This document shows, piece after piece, positions 10,404 to 21,274 of a stretch of 64,000 nucleotides of DNA. Made by a program: the position numbers and the translations under genes. The notes beneath the pieces are model-generated. The model worked only from the letters and a program-made list of their open reading frames with translations, searched no databases and was not told the DNA's origin. Position 1 is the stretch's first letter, and the number at the start of each line of letters is the position of its first letter. Source of the DNA: Aphanomyces cochlioides (lineage: Eukaryota > Oomycota > Saprolegniomycetes > Saprolegniales > Verrucalvaceae); assembly GCA_019828595.1 (NCBI GenBank), contig JAHQRK010000017.1, positions 1,488,001-1,552,000 of the forward strand. Direction: 5' to 3'.

Positions 10404-11354
10404 TTACCGTATACAATGAATTATCATCACGACATCGATACATGATACAGTTGAGATGTGATGCCCATACTCGGATTTCGAAGAACGAGTTACTGCGACA
10501 TATGCAGACTTCATGGATTAATGCTACATCAATTTTCCAGACCTGGCTTCAGGATTTCAACAGGCTTGGATTGTTTATTGCTACTCTGTACATTCAACTC
10601 ACGTAGTCTTGCCGCAAGATCTACATCATCATGCCCACAGCACCACAACCATTTCAGCCGAGCCCATTCAATATTCTCAAGACAAGCAAGCGAGCTCCCA
10701 CGTTACTGAGCACAGACATCGAACGACAAGCCACAACAAAGCAATGGTGAAAACAAACTTAGCGCTACTCCGACACTACGAACGAGCAAAGCTTCAATAC
10801 AATCAAGAAAAAGCCCGATGAACGAATGGGAACTTGCGAACCCTGAGTTGAGGCCATGGAATCCTACCTACCTGCAACTCAACCAGTCGCTCTATGATGC
10901 GGAGCAGGTGTGGAAACATGCACGGCTGAACGCAGCGGCGGTGGATGAGACCAAGGGTAAGCTTCATGAACACTGCCTTGCATTCATGAATCAAAACAGA
11001 CTCGGAATCTCAAGACGCTAGCATCGAAAAAGACAAGGCCAAGTGGCGCTATGACAAAGTTCGGGAAGGATTGACCGAATGGGAGCAAGACCGCCCCGGC
11101 TTCAAGACGTGGAATATTCAACACATCCAGTTGAAAATGCTTCTCGGTGACGTGAAGAATCGGTGGAAGGAAGCCCAAGAGGTTGCTCGGTTGATCGATA
11201 GCATCGGTAAGCATCGTCGACCTCTACTTCACACGAGTTACGTAGTATCGGTGGACGGTACAGCTAGCCGGAACGCCGTAAAAATGCATTGCGGATGTGC
11301 GAGCATGTATCTGCTGCGTTAAGGGAGTGGGAGTTGGAACACCCAAACTACGAT
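10404..11354. repeat. right arm of a ~0.95 kb inverted duplication
   Basis: This arm matches the reverse complement of 2656-3602 almost perfectly from CTTACCGTATAC inward. Past about 11354 the two copies diverge to paralogue level. The 6.8 kb between the arms holds the transposon relics, the orphan gene and the zinc-finger gene. Confidence 0.9.
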
Positions 11355-11940
11355 ACTCTCGATCCCGAGCGCGGACAGTTGCTTGAGCTTCTTAGAGAAG
11401 CAGACAGAAGATTCATGGTAGCTCGGGCGGATGCTGAGTTATTGGAATGCTCTGGTACGTGTTGTCGTTTTCTCTATTGACTAATCGAGTGTAGGCTCGA
11501 AGAAGAAACGCAAGAAGTACAGTGAATTGGACATTGAAGAGTCTTGTCGAAAGTTCTTAAATGCGGTCGCAACGAAGTTTGCACAGTTATACCACTTTCC
11601 TCTCGCGTTTGAGACCAGCGCGACGATCGAAGATTTATTTCGAGCAATTGATGGTAACAAATGGAAGCCGAAATCACCAAATCAAGTTTCGTTGCGAGAT
11701 TTCTATCCCAAGGAGGTTTGGAAAACATTGCGACAATTGCATGAAGATACATATTATCGCATGAGCATTGGAAAACCTGTTCGAAACCAACGCGGGGAGA
11801 TTGTTGTTGTGCTACCTCATGATGGGTTTGAAGAATCAAGCCGTGCCGTGAAGAAAGCTGTTCAAATTTGTGCTCAATGGGGTGAAGGCGGCGATTGGGA
11901 TCCTGACACTCTTGTTCTGATCGATGAGCAAGATCTTTGA
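10621..11940 (+). pseudogene. EWExxxP-repeat family gene, copy C, most complete copy
   Basis: Order of parts: KTNLALLRHYERAKLQYNQEK (about 10750-10816); repeat 1 from ATG 10818 (MNEWELANPELRPWNP); a 44-bp intron after ETKG; repeat 2 (about 11012-11205); an intron; repeat 3 (about 11265-11450); an intron (GTACGT...TGTAG); and a last exon from about 11494 (GSKKKRKKYSELDIEESCRK) to TGA at 11940. The last exon carries FAQLYHFPLAFETSATIEDL and ends GGDWDPDTLVLIDEQDL, with no known domain. Each repeat is ~55 residues, predicted helical, with core EWExxxP and a QLxxLL second helix. Two one-base deletions (near 10818 and 11283) break the frame relative to copies B and D. If a start at 10818 is used, only the second matters. 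It may be a recently dead gene or one needing a start and splice arrangement I cannot see. Confidence 0.65.
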
Positions 11941-12263
11941 CTTTCCAAGCACTTTCTTCAATCTCCAACAAAAGCGTGCATGAAGTAATTTGAATTCATG
12001 GATTTTTTGCCAAGTCTATGTCATTGAGTCCTTCAAATGATTTCTAGGCAGTGAAGTAAGTACTGCTCATTTATGAAGAGACAATAACCATATTATATTA
12101 TGCTCAAAGACCCGAAATAAGAAAACTAATGAAGACAGAATTTCGTCAATGAATCGTTTGATCGGTCATTCGCACATGAAAATGCACCAAAGGGAGTCCG
12201 ATGGCACTTCCAGCAATTGCAGACTTAAGTGGTGATCCTTGGATGTCGATTCCTTCACACAAG

Positions 12264-12592
12264 TTAGCTCGAGCGCCATACCACATCTACTTCATCCGTG
12301 TGGAATCTACATGTCGGTGTCAATGAACCGTATGAAACGATCGTCACCTTGGAGTACATGTGCATTCAGCAACAGGAGTCGGGCCAACAGTTTGGAATTG
12401 CAGCGCACTGGCTTGCGCAACCATCACGCCGTTGTCAATGCAGTAACAGTGGTCCATGGCGCAGACGCGACCACCACGTTGTTTGGCCATAATACCCATC
12501 ATTTCTTGCAGCTGTTTGTTGCAACCGACACCTCCCACAATCAGGACTTCGATTTGGCCACAATGCGCCATTGCTCGTTCTGTGATTTCAAC
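12264..12592 (-). pseudogene. KAE1/OSGEP 3' fragment (tRNA t6A modification enzyme, C-terminal two exons)
   Basis: The minus-strand exon 12592-12348 reads [36 protein letters not shown] and then [13 protein letters not shown]. These are the conserved C-terminal motifs of the Kae1/OSGEP/Qri7 family, which makes threonylcarbamoyl-adenosine in tRNA within the KEOPS complex. A 41-bp intron (12347-12307) leads to the final exon, FHTDEVDVVWRSS, with TAA at 12266-12264. That matches the usual family ending. The upstream two thirds of the protein are absent: just before VEITERAM the sequence becomes the 5' region of the TPR/IQ gene. About 95 of roughly 340 residues remain, so it is a 3' fragment. A functional copy must exist elsewhere. 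Confidence 0.85.
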
Positions 12593-12769
12593 CTACAGAG
12601 TGCTTCAGCTGAAAGAGTTTTCTAATGGTATTACGAGCATGGCAATGATTCAAGCAAACAAGCGTGCACCATTGTTCCTTTACGCCTTCAGCATCATCGT
12701 GAATGTTTGACGGTTTCGACTCCAATCTGGTTGAAACGGATAGAGACAATACGCGCCAACATCCATGCG

Positions 12770-15700
12770 ATGAATTCGAGTGCAAGCAACGGTTCGTTGC
12801 TTGACATGGTACATGAGATGGCAGGTCGCCTGAAGCAGAAACACATGGACCTCGAAGCCATTGGGTGCTTGGAACAGGGACTCATGCTTCAGCTCCGTCT
12901 CCTCGGGCGACACGTACGTGCCAGTTGTCTTCGCAATAATGCTGTATCTGCGCTAATAGCACCCTGATGTCCAGCGAATGCTCCAAGAAGTTGTCATGTT
13001 ATATAATCAACACGCGATGATGCTTCTCGGACACGATCATGTCACTGCGTTGGATGTACTGAAGAAAGCGCTGCGTTTGGCAAACTCCGATAAATTTGCC
13101 AACACGGAGTCACTGCAGATTCTCACGTACAACAACTTGGGGTGTTGCTATCGCCGGTAAGCATCTTCTTCATACATGAAGCCACACCAATCTAGTTTGA
13201 ACAAAGTGAAGCACGCATTGAAATACTTGCATGCGGCTGCAGATATTGGTGCTGTCACCACACACATCAAGAATGTATCCATCACATTCCTCAACCTTTG
13301 TGCAATCGAATCGCAAATGGGACAGTAAGTGTCATCACACTATGCTGTGCTAAGTTGGTCACTCTGTTTAGTCATACGGTTGCTTTGAAACACGCGCAAT
13401 CTGCGATTTTTCATGCACAAGAAGAGCTCGTGGTTGGTCAAGTGGAAGACGACACTGACTATGGTGATATACTGGATGCAAAAACCAAGGAAGAAAAGAT
13501 AATTGCACTTGCTATTGCCTACCACAATATGGCTGTGGAGCTCGAACACAATAATTGTGGTGAGAGCAGTTTGCAGGTACAATTTTCAGCTCATTGAGCG
13601 CTCACACAGTTTAGTGGTACAAGAAGGCACTCCAGCTAATGTTCAACTACAAGCAATCAAACGCAGAGTTATGGCAAACATTCAAAACCACCTTCGAAGC
13701 TGCGAACTATGTACTTCCACTTGTGTATTGCGTGAAGTAAGCTCCTTCTTTAGAAATATCAACGAAATCAGCCACGTCAATCTGAGCCAAAGGAGCCGAA
13801 GTTTTCTTTTGCGTAAGCCTCAGCTAATCAGGATAATCTTATCGCTTCAAAGTAGCAACTCTCGAATAGCACAGTCGACGACAGCAAGAACGAAGATACA
13901 GCCTCAAAATTCACTCAAAGCAGCTCAAGACTTGTACAGAAAACCTACCAAACCTCATTCAAAATCCACCAGACCAACCTCCGCTCGACCTACGAGAACA
14001 AGGCATAGCAAACCTCTCGTCCAGCATGAGCAAAACAAAACAAACAAAGAAGCAACAACCGATGCCATGATTCTTAGTGATGAGGACGACGTTATCTCAC
14101 CAAGGATACATCTGGCGTCACCTCCAAGTGCTCACTCTCACACCACTGAATTCCGCCCAATTCGAACCGATTGCAAAACTACACATCGTACCTTGGAAAT
14201 TGCACCAGCCTTCGCCCAAACCAGACCTCGAAGTGCAAAGCCATCAAGGCTGAGAGCCGTTGTTCAAGCGTCACGCAGCCCCATCGACGACGAAGACAAT
14301 GAAGTCGTGGAAGTATTTGACGATGAAGACGTCGTAGAGGTCTTCGACCTACCGGCAACTATAAAATGCACAGATTTACCACAGCCAAGCAGTGACCAAA
14401 TGTCAAGCCCACAGACACGTCTTGTGCCGGAGCGTGTCTCTCACTTGGCGTACTTAAAACGCCTCAAGAACTCACTCACAAGTGGCAGTAGCTGTCATGG
14501 CTCCAACATTGTGAGTGAAATATCACGACAGCACAAGCAGGCACTCGAACTCGATAGAATTCGTTGTACCGCAGCAGTCCGACTTCAATCGTTCTTCCGT
14601 GGCTGCTCGATTCGCTTGCGTTACGTTGATAAAAACAGTCGCCTTGTGCGCAAGTTCGAGGCCGCGAACCAAATTCAGACGCGGCTACGGGGAGGCCAGA
14701 AAATCCGCGAGCCATGTCTGCTGAAGCAGCGATTTCAAGACGAAATTCACATCGTGCGGCAAGTAGCAGTCACACGGCTACAAGCTGCTGTCCGAATGTG
14801 GAGAATACGAAAGAAAATGTCAAAGTACAACGAAAAGGCCCACAATTATAATAACTGTCCAAGGACTCTTTGGGAAGATGTGAAAATTCAAGAGAAACGC
14901 CCCAACATTGAGAGTGCAATTACGGAGGCACAAAGACAACCCAAAAAGACAGCATTTCATGAAGAAACAAATCTAGGGCGACTCGAAGTAACATTGGAGG
15001 AGCCAGTGGTGAATGATGATATACCAAAGCCAAAATCTTCAACCAAATCTGCTGGCGATGCTGATGAGATCGAACAGCTAAGAAAGCGATTAGCAGCGAA
15101 GGAAGCAGAGATCGAAAGACTTGAGACAGAGAAAAGGATTGCTCAAGACAAGGCGGATTGGCTTTTGGCCAAAGAAAATCAAACGCGTGAAGCAAATGCA
15201 TCAGTGGGTCAATTTTCTTTTGTCACGACACACGAAATACCTCGAAATGAGCCCCAACAACTTGATTCAACGATGAGTGATAATTCTGGCAACAAAGAGG
15301 AAGAATATCTCTGTGGCTCTGCTGAACGAACAAAAGTTCCAGTTGAATCCAACTATATCCGAGATGATAGCGGTGTTTCCGTACAGACGATTTCGAATGA
15401 CAACTCACGAGCTGACAGCCGGCCTGAAATATTTGAGCTGAAGACCAGTGAACTGGAAAATAAACCCACAGAAACACAGCAGAATATTCAAGAAATAGGA
15501 TCAGGGACAATGGCTCCACTGGTTTTGATACCTTCTCCCTCAAACGAAATCCTCATCCAGACGAAGAGTGACTCAACAAGTCTAGAGAACGATGATAACT
15601 CTCGTCTAAAAGGCCAAGGCGTCGTTGCCCAAGAAGAAAATGCAATGTTGCAAGAAATCGGAGAATACGATGAAGAAAATACCAACACTAAACGCATGGG

Positions 15701-18700
15701 AGAATCCCCTCCTTGCACACACATAATTAAAGAGAAGCAAGACATTGCTACATACATAAGCAGCGAGACACAAGAGATTTCAGGCAGTCAGCCTGTGCAT
15801 CTGTCAAGCGAGATTCAAAGTGGCATTCCATCCAGTTTGATTCCAGGTACAAATCTTGACGGAATCTTAGATGCTTAATGATACACAGATGACTTTGAAG
15901 CAAAGCTTTTAGTTGAGCAAACCTTAGAAGTTCGACAACTCGCAGCAGGCGTGATTCAAGGTATCAATCAAATAATGATTTTTTATTTATCTTGATATCC
16001 TTAGGCATGTATAGAGGAGCTGCTGTTCGAACAAACGCTTTAGAGCAAATGGCTCGCAAACTTAGCCGTCAGTACATTACAAAGTTGCATCTTACTGTTG
16101 AGATGGAGCACGCAGTACGACCTTACAAGAATTTACACGAACTGATCAATTTTACTATAGCTGGCTCAGCAGGATCGATATTGCAATGCTGTTATGATCC
16201 AAAGTTGTGCTCGTGGTTATTTGTGTCGAAGGCGGTTCAAGAACCCCCAGGTAAACCCATAAATTTACTGCTTTTCTAAGCAGATATGTAGAAGTTGGAA
16301 TCATGTGACACTATGTCATCAAAGTACAGTCAAAGCTCGTTTGAAATTGAAAACGACAATATTGTGCAACCTGGTGAACAAATGAACAATGAAATCGAAG
16401 TACCTGGCTCAAATCAGCAGCCGCATATCAACGACATTGCTCCACAAAATTCGTCCACGAATCTATGCGACCCAACTATTGATTATAGCATCGTGTCAAT
16501 TGCAGCGACTTCTATTCAGCGCGTTGTTCGAGGCCATCAGTGCCGATATCTTGTCCTGGCAGTACGAGCTGGGAGAGATGGTGCTGTGCGAAAAATTCAA
16601 CGTTGTGTCCTGCGTCATCAAATGCACTGCCGAGCCAAAATTTCACGGGAGGCGTTAAGATTGAGTGAGGAGGAAGAAATCAAGCGAAACCTACATAACG
16701 CTGCAGTGAAGAATATGGCTGCGAATGTAATTCAAGGTTTGTGTCTTCAATTGAATGGAAATGGCTTATTCTAAAACATTTAGGTGCTGTGCGAAATGCA
16801 GCGTGGCGCCAGGCAGCTAGGCGGGAAATCAAGACAGCGCAAAGACTTGCTCAGGCTTGTACCAGCCACATCTACGACGCAATATTGATGAACGCTTTCA
16901 CTGAAGTTGAGATGGCAAATCGACTCAGTTTTGGAGTTCGAGATATTATTTTTACTACCAGGGAAGCAATGATTCAAGAGGAAAAGTCAGCAGCTATCCG
17001 TCTTACAGATGGACTGATGTGCTTGATTCATATCCGTGCGGTTGAAAGTCAGAATGAGCTCAGTATGGCAGAGCGGCTGGCTCAAAGTAGTTGGGACTAC
17101 CTCCAGATATTACACAGGAATCGCGAGGCAGGCAAATTCAATTTCCTTCTTGCGGCGACAAGTCAAGATATTATCGAAATGGAGCATTCTTCGAAAGAGC
17201 TCATCGCCGAGACTGAAAATGCAGCCTCAAAAATTCCTCTGGATATACCTTTGTTTCATTCCCTTAGCAATCTTGCAAACACAAATCACACCATTAACAC
17301 TGACCTAGTTGCTCAAACTGACGGTATCCCAAGTATTACTGGCACATTACATAGTGAGTCCTTGTCTCCAGAAAACTCGAAGACTGATGTGGAGCCTGAG
17401 CCCCTGGTTGACACGGAAATCACTCACGATGAATCGAATGGTTCAATCCCACAACTCAGTAAACAAGACTCCAATCGGTCATCATCGGAAAGATCTTCAA
17501 GCCAGAACTACGCTGATGACAACTTTGACGACGACATCGATGCCCCAAGAACAGAACCGGACTCGACAGTATTGCCATTTGCAGAGTCTGTCGATGGATG
17601 CAAAATTGAGGATAACCCAAACAGCGGCATCGTTTTCACACAGAAAAGAGCTATTTCAGAGGGGATCGAACAAGCTCAATTCGAAATGGCACCAGTCATC
17701 TCTGACACACCAATAAATGGCTCAAAAGACCAGCAGTCAGTTGCTCTCGAACGCAATATTGTGCAGCATATGGCCGCAACATGCATTCAGGCAGTGCTCA
17801 AAGGGTACAGGACGCGTAATCACTACAACGCGTTGAAAGAATATCTTGGCCGAGTTGACCAAGAGATAAGTCAAGTGGCAGACCTCGAAGTTGAGCCCAC
17901 AAGGCAAGAAAATCAAGTCTCCGAATCAAACTCCGGCGTGACTCCTACGTCTTCTGCGAAGAGCGACTCGAATTATGCAACGGCAGTGCATGAAATTGCA
18001 GCCACGTGCATACAAGCCGCGTTAAAAGGGTATTTAGTTCGCAAGCAGTACTCCCCGCGAGTGCAGCTTGATACAAACGCTATCTCCACTGTCCTCGAAT
18101 ACCCACTTCAACAAGTGCATGTTGACAACAATAAACACGACGAGAACAAAGAAGATGAAGAGCCACGATCTACAAACATGAAACAAGCGAACGAGCAAGA
18201 GGAGCTTACTTCTCCGCAAGAAGTCACCAACCCCACACTCCAACACGAAGATTCCTCAGCAAGTATGAACTCTGCAAAAAAATTGCAAAGTTTGCCACAA
18301 GAGGAAACACGTCTTGGTGAAACAAATGCAAAATCCGACTCTGATCTGTCTGGTCAATACAGCCAAAGCTCATTCGTGTCTGAGGTGCTCCTCCTCGTCG
18401 TCCTACATAAACTGACGATTGATGCTCGTAGGAAAATACAAGTGTTCACTCGAACAAGAGCCACACATCATTGAATCATGAGTTGCTGCATTATGACGCA
18501 AGTCAAGCGTCGTTTTACTCGGAGAATCAAGTTCGTGTCGACCCAATACTTCTCTCATGTCCATGTAGGATAATTTGGAGCCCATCGACGATGTGTCTGA
18601 CGACTCTGCTCTTCCCAAGAAGGTATAGTTGATATGTTTCGATGTATTCATGCAGTTTGTCCAAGCAGTGCTAGCCAATTTCAGTGTATTTATTACCAAC

Positions 18701-18987
18701 AAACCAACGACAACCCCAACACACACCATCGACCCATACGAACTTTTAAGACTTGGCCTCACTTTCGAGAGCTTGTCCGAGTCTTTGAAGGCAGCCAGCG
18801 AAGAAGATAGCATAAAACAGCTGCCGAACGTCTTCGCGTGATGGTTCACGTCGATTCCTCCCTCAAAACAGCCACCAGTGCGGGTCAAATTGCAGCTGTA
18901 ATCGAAGCGAAGATGCAAGACCCGAAGCTATGGACCACATCCATCAACGAAAGCTGCATGTGGCTTCTCCACGAAATGCTATCTTAA
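12770..18987 (+). CDS. large TPR / IQ-motif / coiled-coil protein locus (terminal structure tentative)
   Basis: Start ATG 12770. Exons read in frame as 12770-12913, 12975-13156, 13196-13324, 13372-13576, 13615-13736, 13772-15846, 15889-15960 and 16005-16250, then a doubtful junction, then about 16292-16736, 16784-18384, 18432-18530, 18569-18622 and 18656 onward. Exons 1-5 encode TPR-like helices (LTYNNLGCCYRRLNKVKHAL, ALAIAYHNMAVELEHNN). The large exon is low-complexity and acidic, then has IQ-type calmodulin-binding motifs (AAVRLQSFFRGCSIRLRY, VTRLQAAVRMWRIRKK) and a coiled coil (IEQLRKRLAAKEAEIERLE). Further IQ motifs follow (ATSIQRVVRGHQCR, AATCIQAVLKGYRTRN, AATCIQAALKGYLVRK). TPR plus IQ suggests a cytoskeletal or flagellar scaffold regulated by calmodulin; that is inference. 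The best-consensus splice after 16250 meets TAG at 16289-16291, so this could be two genes. The 3' end is either TGA 18839-18841 or TAA 18985-18987. Confidence 0.6.
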
Positions 18988-19943
18988 TTTAAAGTCTGCA
19001 AATCCGCATGCATGGCTTCAATATGCGCAGGTCCAACAGCGCAGCAGCCACCGACAATTGTAGCACCGATGGAAATCCACTTGCGGACGTGTTTCAGGTA
19101 CTCTGGTGGAGTAAGATCGCCACGGAAAGGTTGCGGGTCGTTGCCTTCCATGACCCAACCTTCTGGCACTGGAGTGAGTGCGTTGGCGTACGCGCCAAGA
19201 CGAAACGTTGTCTTCTTTTCTTGGCTCGCGAGGTTTTCAAAGGCAGACGTGATGGCTTCAGGCTCGCAACAGTTAAAGAGGACAGCTTCAACAACGCGCT
19301 TTTCTGGCGAATTGAACGACTCGAGCAAAGCGATAGCGTCTTTCACACTTTCTCCGCTGCGGAGCGCACCGTCAAGACGCAACGTGAAAGATACAAAGAC
19401 GGGCTTTCCAATGAGCTGGACGGCAGTCACAGCCGAGCGGGCTTCGTCGATCGACGACATGGTTTCCGCCAAGTACACATCCACGTATGGGCTCAAGGCT
19501 TCCCCGATCGACTTGTAGATTGGGATAGCTTCTTCCGCGGGGAGAACGAGGTCATGACGATAGCTTTCTTTCAATGGCGGCAAGGATCCACAGATTTTCT
19601 TGTCACCACCAGCCCATTCACTTTGCACAGCGCGAACAGCCAACTCTCCCGCAATCTTGACGGGTCCTGGGATATCTTCGGGGAGGAAATGGCCCGCAGG
19701 CGTGACCATGTAATTGTTGGTCGTGATGTAAGTCGCTCCAGCACGAAGATACGATTGATGCACTTGAACCACCGTGTCGTGGAATTCTTCATGGGTCAAC
19801 GCATAGGCCGACCACGTCTTGCGGTCGTCAGGAACACCAAGACGGAAGAGTTCTTCGCCAGTGCCGCCGTCGAGCAATTCAATCGTTGAGTTGGTTTGCG
19901 CCATCGAAATCGAAAATGAAGAAATATCCATGGGCGCACCCAT
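18984..19943 (-). CDS. homocysteine S-methyltransferase family protein
   Basis: An uninterrupted frame of 319 residues, the usual length of the single-domain family. It transfers a methyl group (typically from S-methylmethionine or AdoMet) to homocysteine to make methionine. Family features are the N-terminal LLDGGTGEELFRLG, AGATYITTNNYMVTP, and the zinc-binding cysteines in LFNCCEPEA and near the C-terminus in IVGGCCAVGP. The start could be ATG 19943, 19931 or 19904 (MAQTNSTIELLDGG). The last is closest to the domain edge. No signal peptide is seen, so it is probably cytosolic. Its stop (TAA, 18986-18984) abuts or overlaps the possible 3' end of the TPR/IQ gene on the other strand. Confidence 0.93.
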   Translation of the reverse strand: MGAPMDISSFSISMAQTNSTIELLDGGTGEELFRLGVPDDRKTWSAYALTHEEFHDTVVQVHQSYLRAGATYITTNNYMVTPAGHFLPEDIPGPVKIAGELAVRAVQSEWAGGDKKICGSLPPLKESYRHDLVLPAEEAIPIYKSIGEALSPYVDVYLAETMSSIDEARSAVTAVQLIGKPVFVSFTLRLDGALRSGESVKDAIALLESFNSPEKRVVEAVLFNCCEPEAITSAFENLASQEKKTTFRLGAYANALTPVPEGWVMEGNDPQPFRGDLTPPEYLKHVRKWISIGATIVGGCCAVGPAHIEAMHADLQTLN

Positions 19944-19959
19944 GCATTTTCAAAAACGT

Positions 19960-21044
19960 CATGCGAATCTACGCTTTGGATTCGCTCCTTCGAACCAATC
20001 AAGATGGATCAATGGCGTGCCGCAACTCTACCAACCGTTTGATGCGATCGATGTGAGCATGCTTTGTCGGCCAGAAAGAATCTCCCGTGGCCACATCTGG
20101 TTGACATACGTAACAACGCCATGCTGCTTGCAAAATGCTTGATGTGAAACTTGGGAGGGGGATCGACACACCAGATAGAGACCTCCATATGCATACCAAC
20201 ATGAGTTGAAGGTAGAGCCTTAAGATGACCGACGAATGCGGAATGTGTCGTGTTTGTACACCAAAGACATGTATGAGACTGCTATGAATTGTCAAGCTAT
20301 CTTGTGCAATTGATATCTCTTCGAGGCTGAAGTTGGCAAGACCTGTCAGCCAAATTCGAAGTAGATTTCATCCTTGGAAGCGACAACTATTTAAAAGAGG
20401 GCCGCAACGAAAGCTATCATGTTTGACGAAACGTTTCGTCCATGCTCTATCAGGGTTCGTCTGGACCAGCGATACGGTCGACCGTTGGAGCACTCCTGAA
20501 TATGCAATTCAGGGCGAATCAATTAGATAGCCTGGACTTTATCTTGCATGCGTGGCCCTTTAGTCCTGGGAGTCGAGAGCGATCAACATGGACACTTTCC
20601 CAATACGCTTAACTTGCATTTTCATTGGCTATAATTTATTTCTATATTGGAATTTAATGCAATTTAATTGGATAACATTATTAATTTATCCACCTTGTCT
20701 CACTGTGCGAAACTCAAATCTATTTCGACACCGAGACTTTGAGTTCTATCACAATACAGCGCTCAAGTCCGTCGGCAACAGTTGAGATGTGGAGCAGTCG
20801 GTTGGCGGATATAGAAGATGCGCGCGTCTGACTGTGAGTGCGTAAAAAAACTATGTCATTCTTATAAAAGGAAAATAGCATTACATAGTTTATACTTGAG
20901 TTTTGTATACTAACAACTCTGAGGAAATCTATTTTTGCGCTGATTTTAGTAATCCATGGCCATTTTTATTGTAGTTATCCGCCTCACATTTCCATCCAAG
21001 CCGTCATTTCCAAAGTTTCTATCAAGTGACAAGACCGATAGACC
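19960..21044. other. intergenic; no gene confidently recognised
   Basis: A minus-strand reading at 20295-19999 (CYVCQPDVATGDSFWPTKHA...LVELRHAID) has a vaguely zinc-finger-like arrangement of Cys and His, and another frame there reads WCTNTTHSAFVGHLKALPS. Neither makes a clear gene. The remainder to 21044 is AT-rich and should hold the upstream regions of the genes on either side. Confidence 0.35.
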
Positions 21045-21230
21045 ATGTGCATGAAGATTGAGTGCTCCGTGTGCCACAAAGCGACCTGGAAGGGCTGCGG
21101 TATGCATATTGAATCGGCGTTGCAAGGCGTGGCTGAGCAAGACCGATGCCCAGGCTGGAAGACCGGCAAGCACGAAGTTGCCCCTGCTACGACGGCGACT
21201 CCTTCGGCGGCTCCAGCGCAAGGCAATTGA
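21045..21230 (+). CDS. small conserved CxxC protein (61 residues)
   Basis: A single-exon protein from ATG 21045 to TGA 21230. The first ~42 residues read MCMKIECSVCHKATWKGCGM, then HIESALQGVAEQDRCPGW. This matches a tiny conserved eukaryotic/bacterial family with pattern C-x2-C-x-K-x-TW-x-GCG-x-H-x-E-x-AL-x-GV...RCPGW, of unknown function; the cysteines suggest metal or redox chemistry. The C-terminal tail is Ala/Pro/Thr-rich. It converges with the TMX-like gene, with 44 bp between stop codons. Confidence 0.8.
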   Translation: MCMKIECSVCHKATWKGCGMHIESALQGVAEQDRCPGWKTGKHEVAPATTATPSAAPAQGN

Positions 21231-21274
21231 GACAACGAGATTGCTGCTTCTTTAAAGAGAAATACAAGTGTGTC

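Noticed and set aside
19008..19889. 293-codon open frame on the plus strand
   Set aside because: It is antisense to the homocysteine S-methyltransferase, whose motifs are complete on the minus strand. The plus reading has no domain character.
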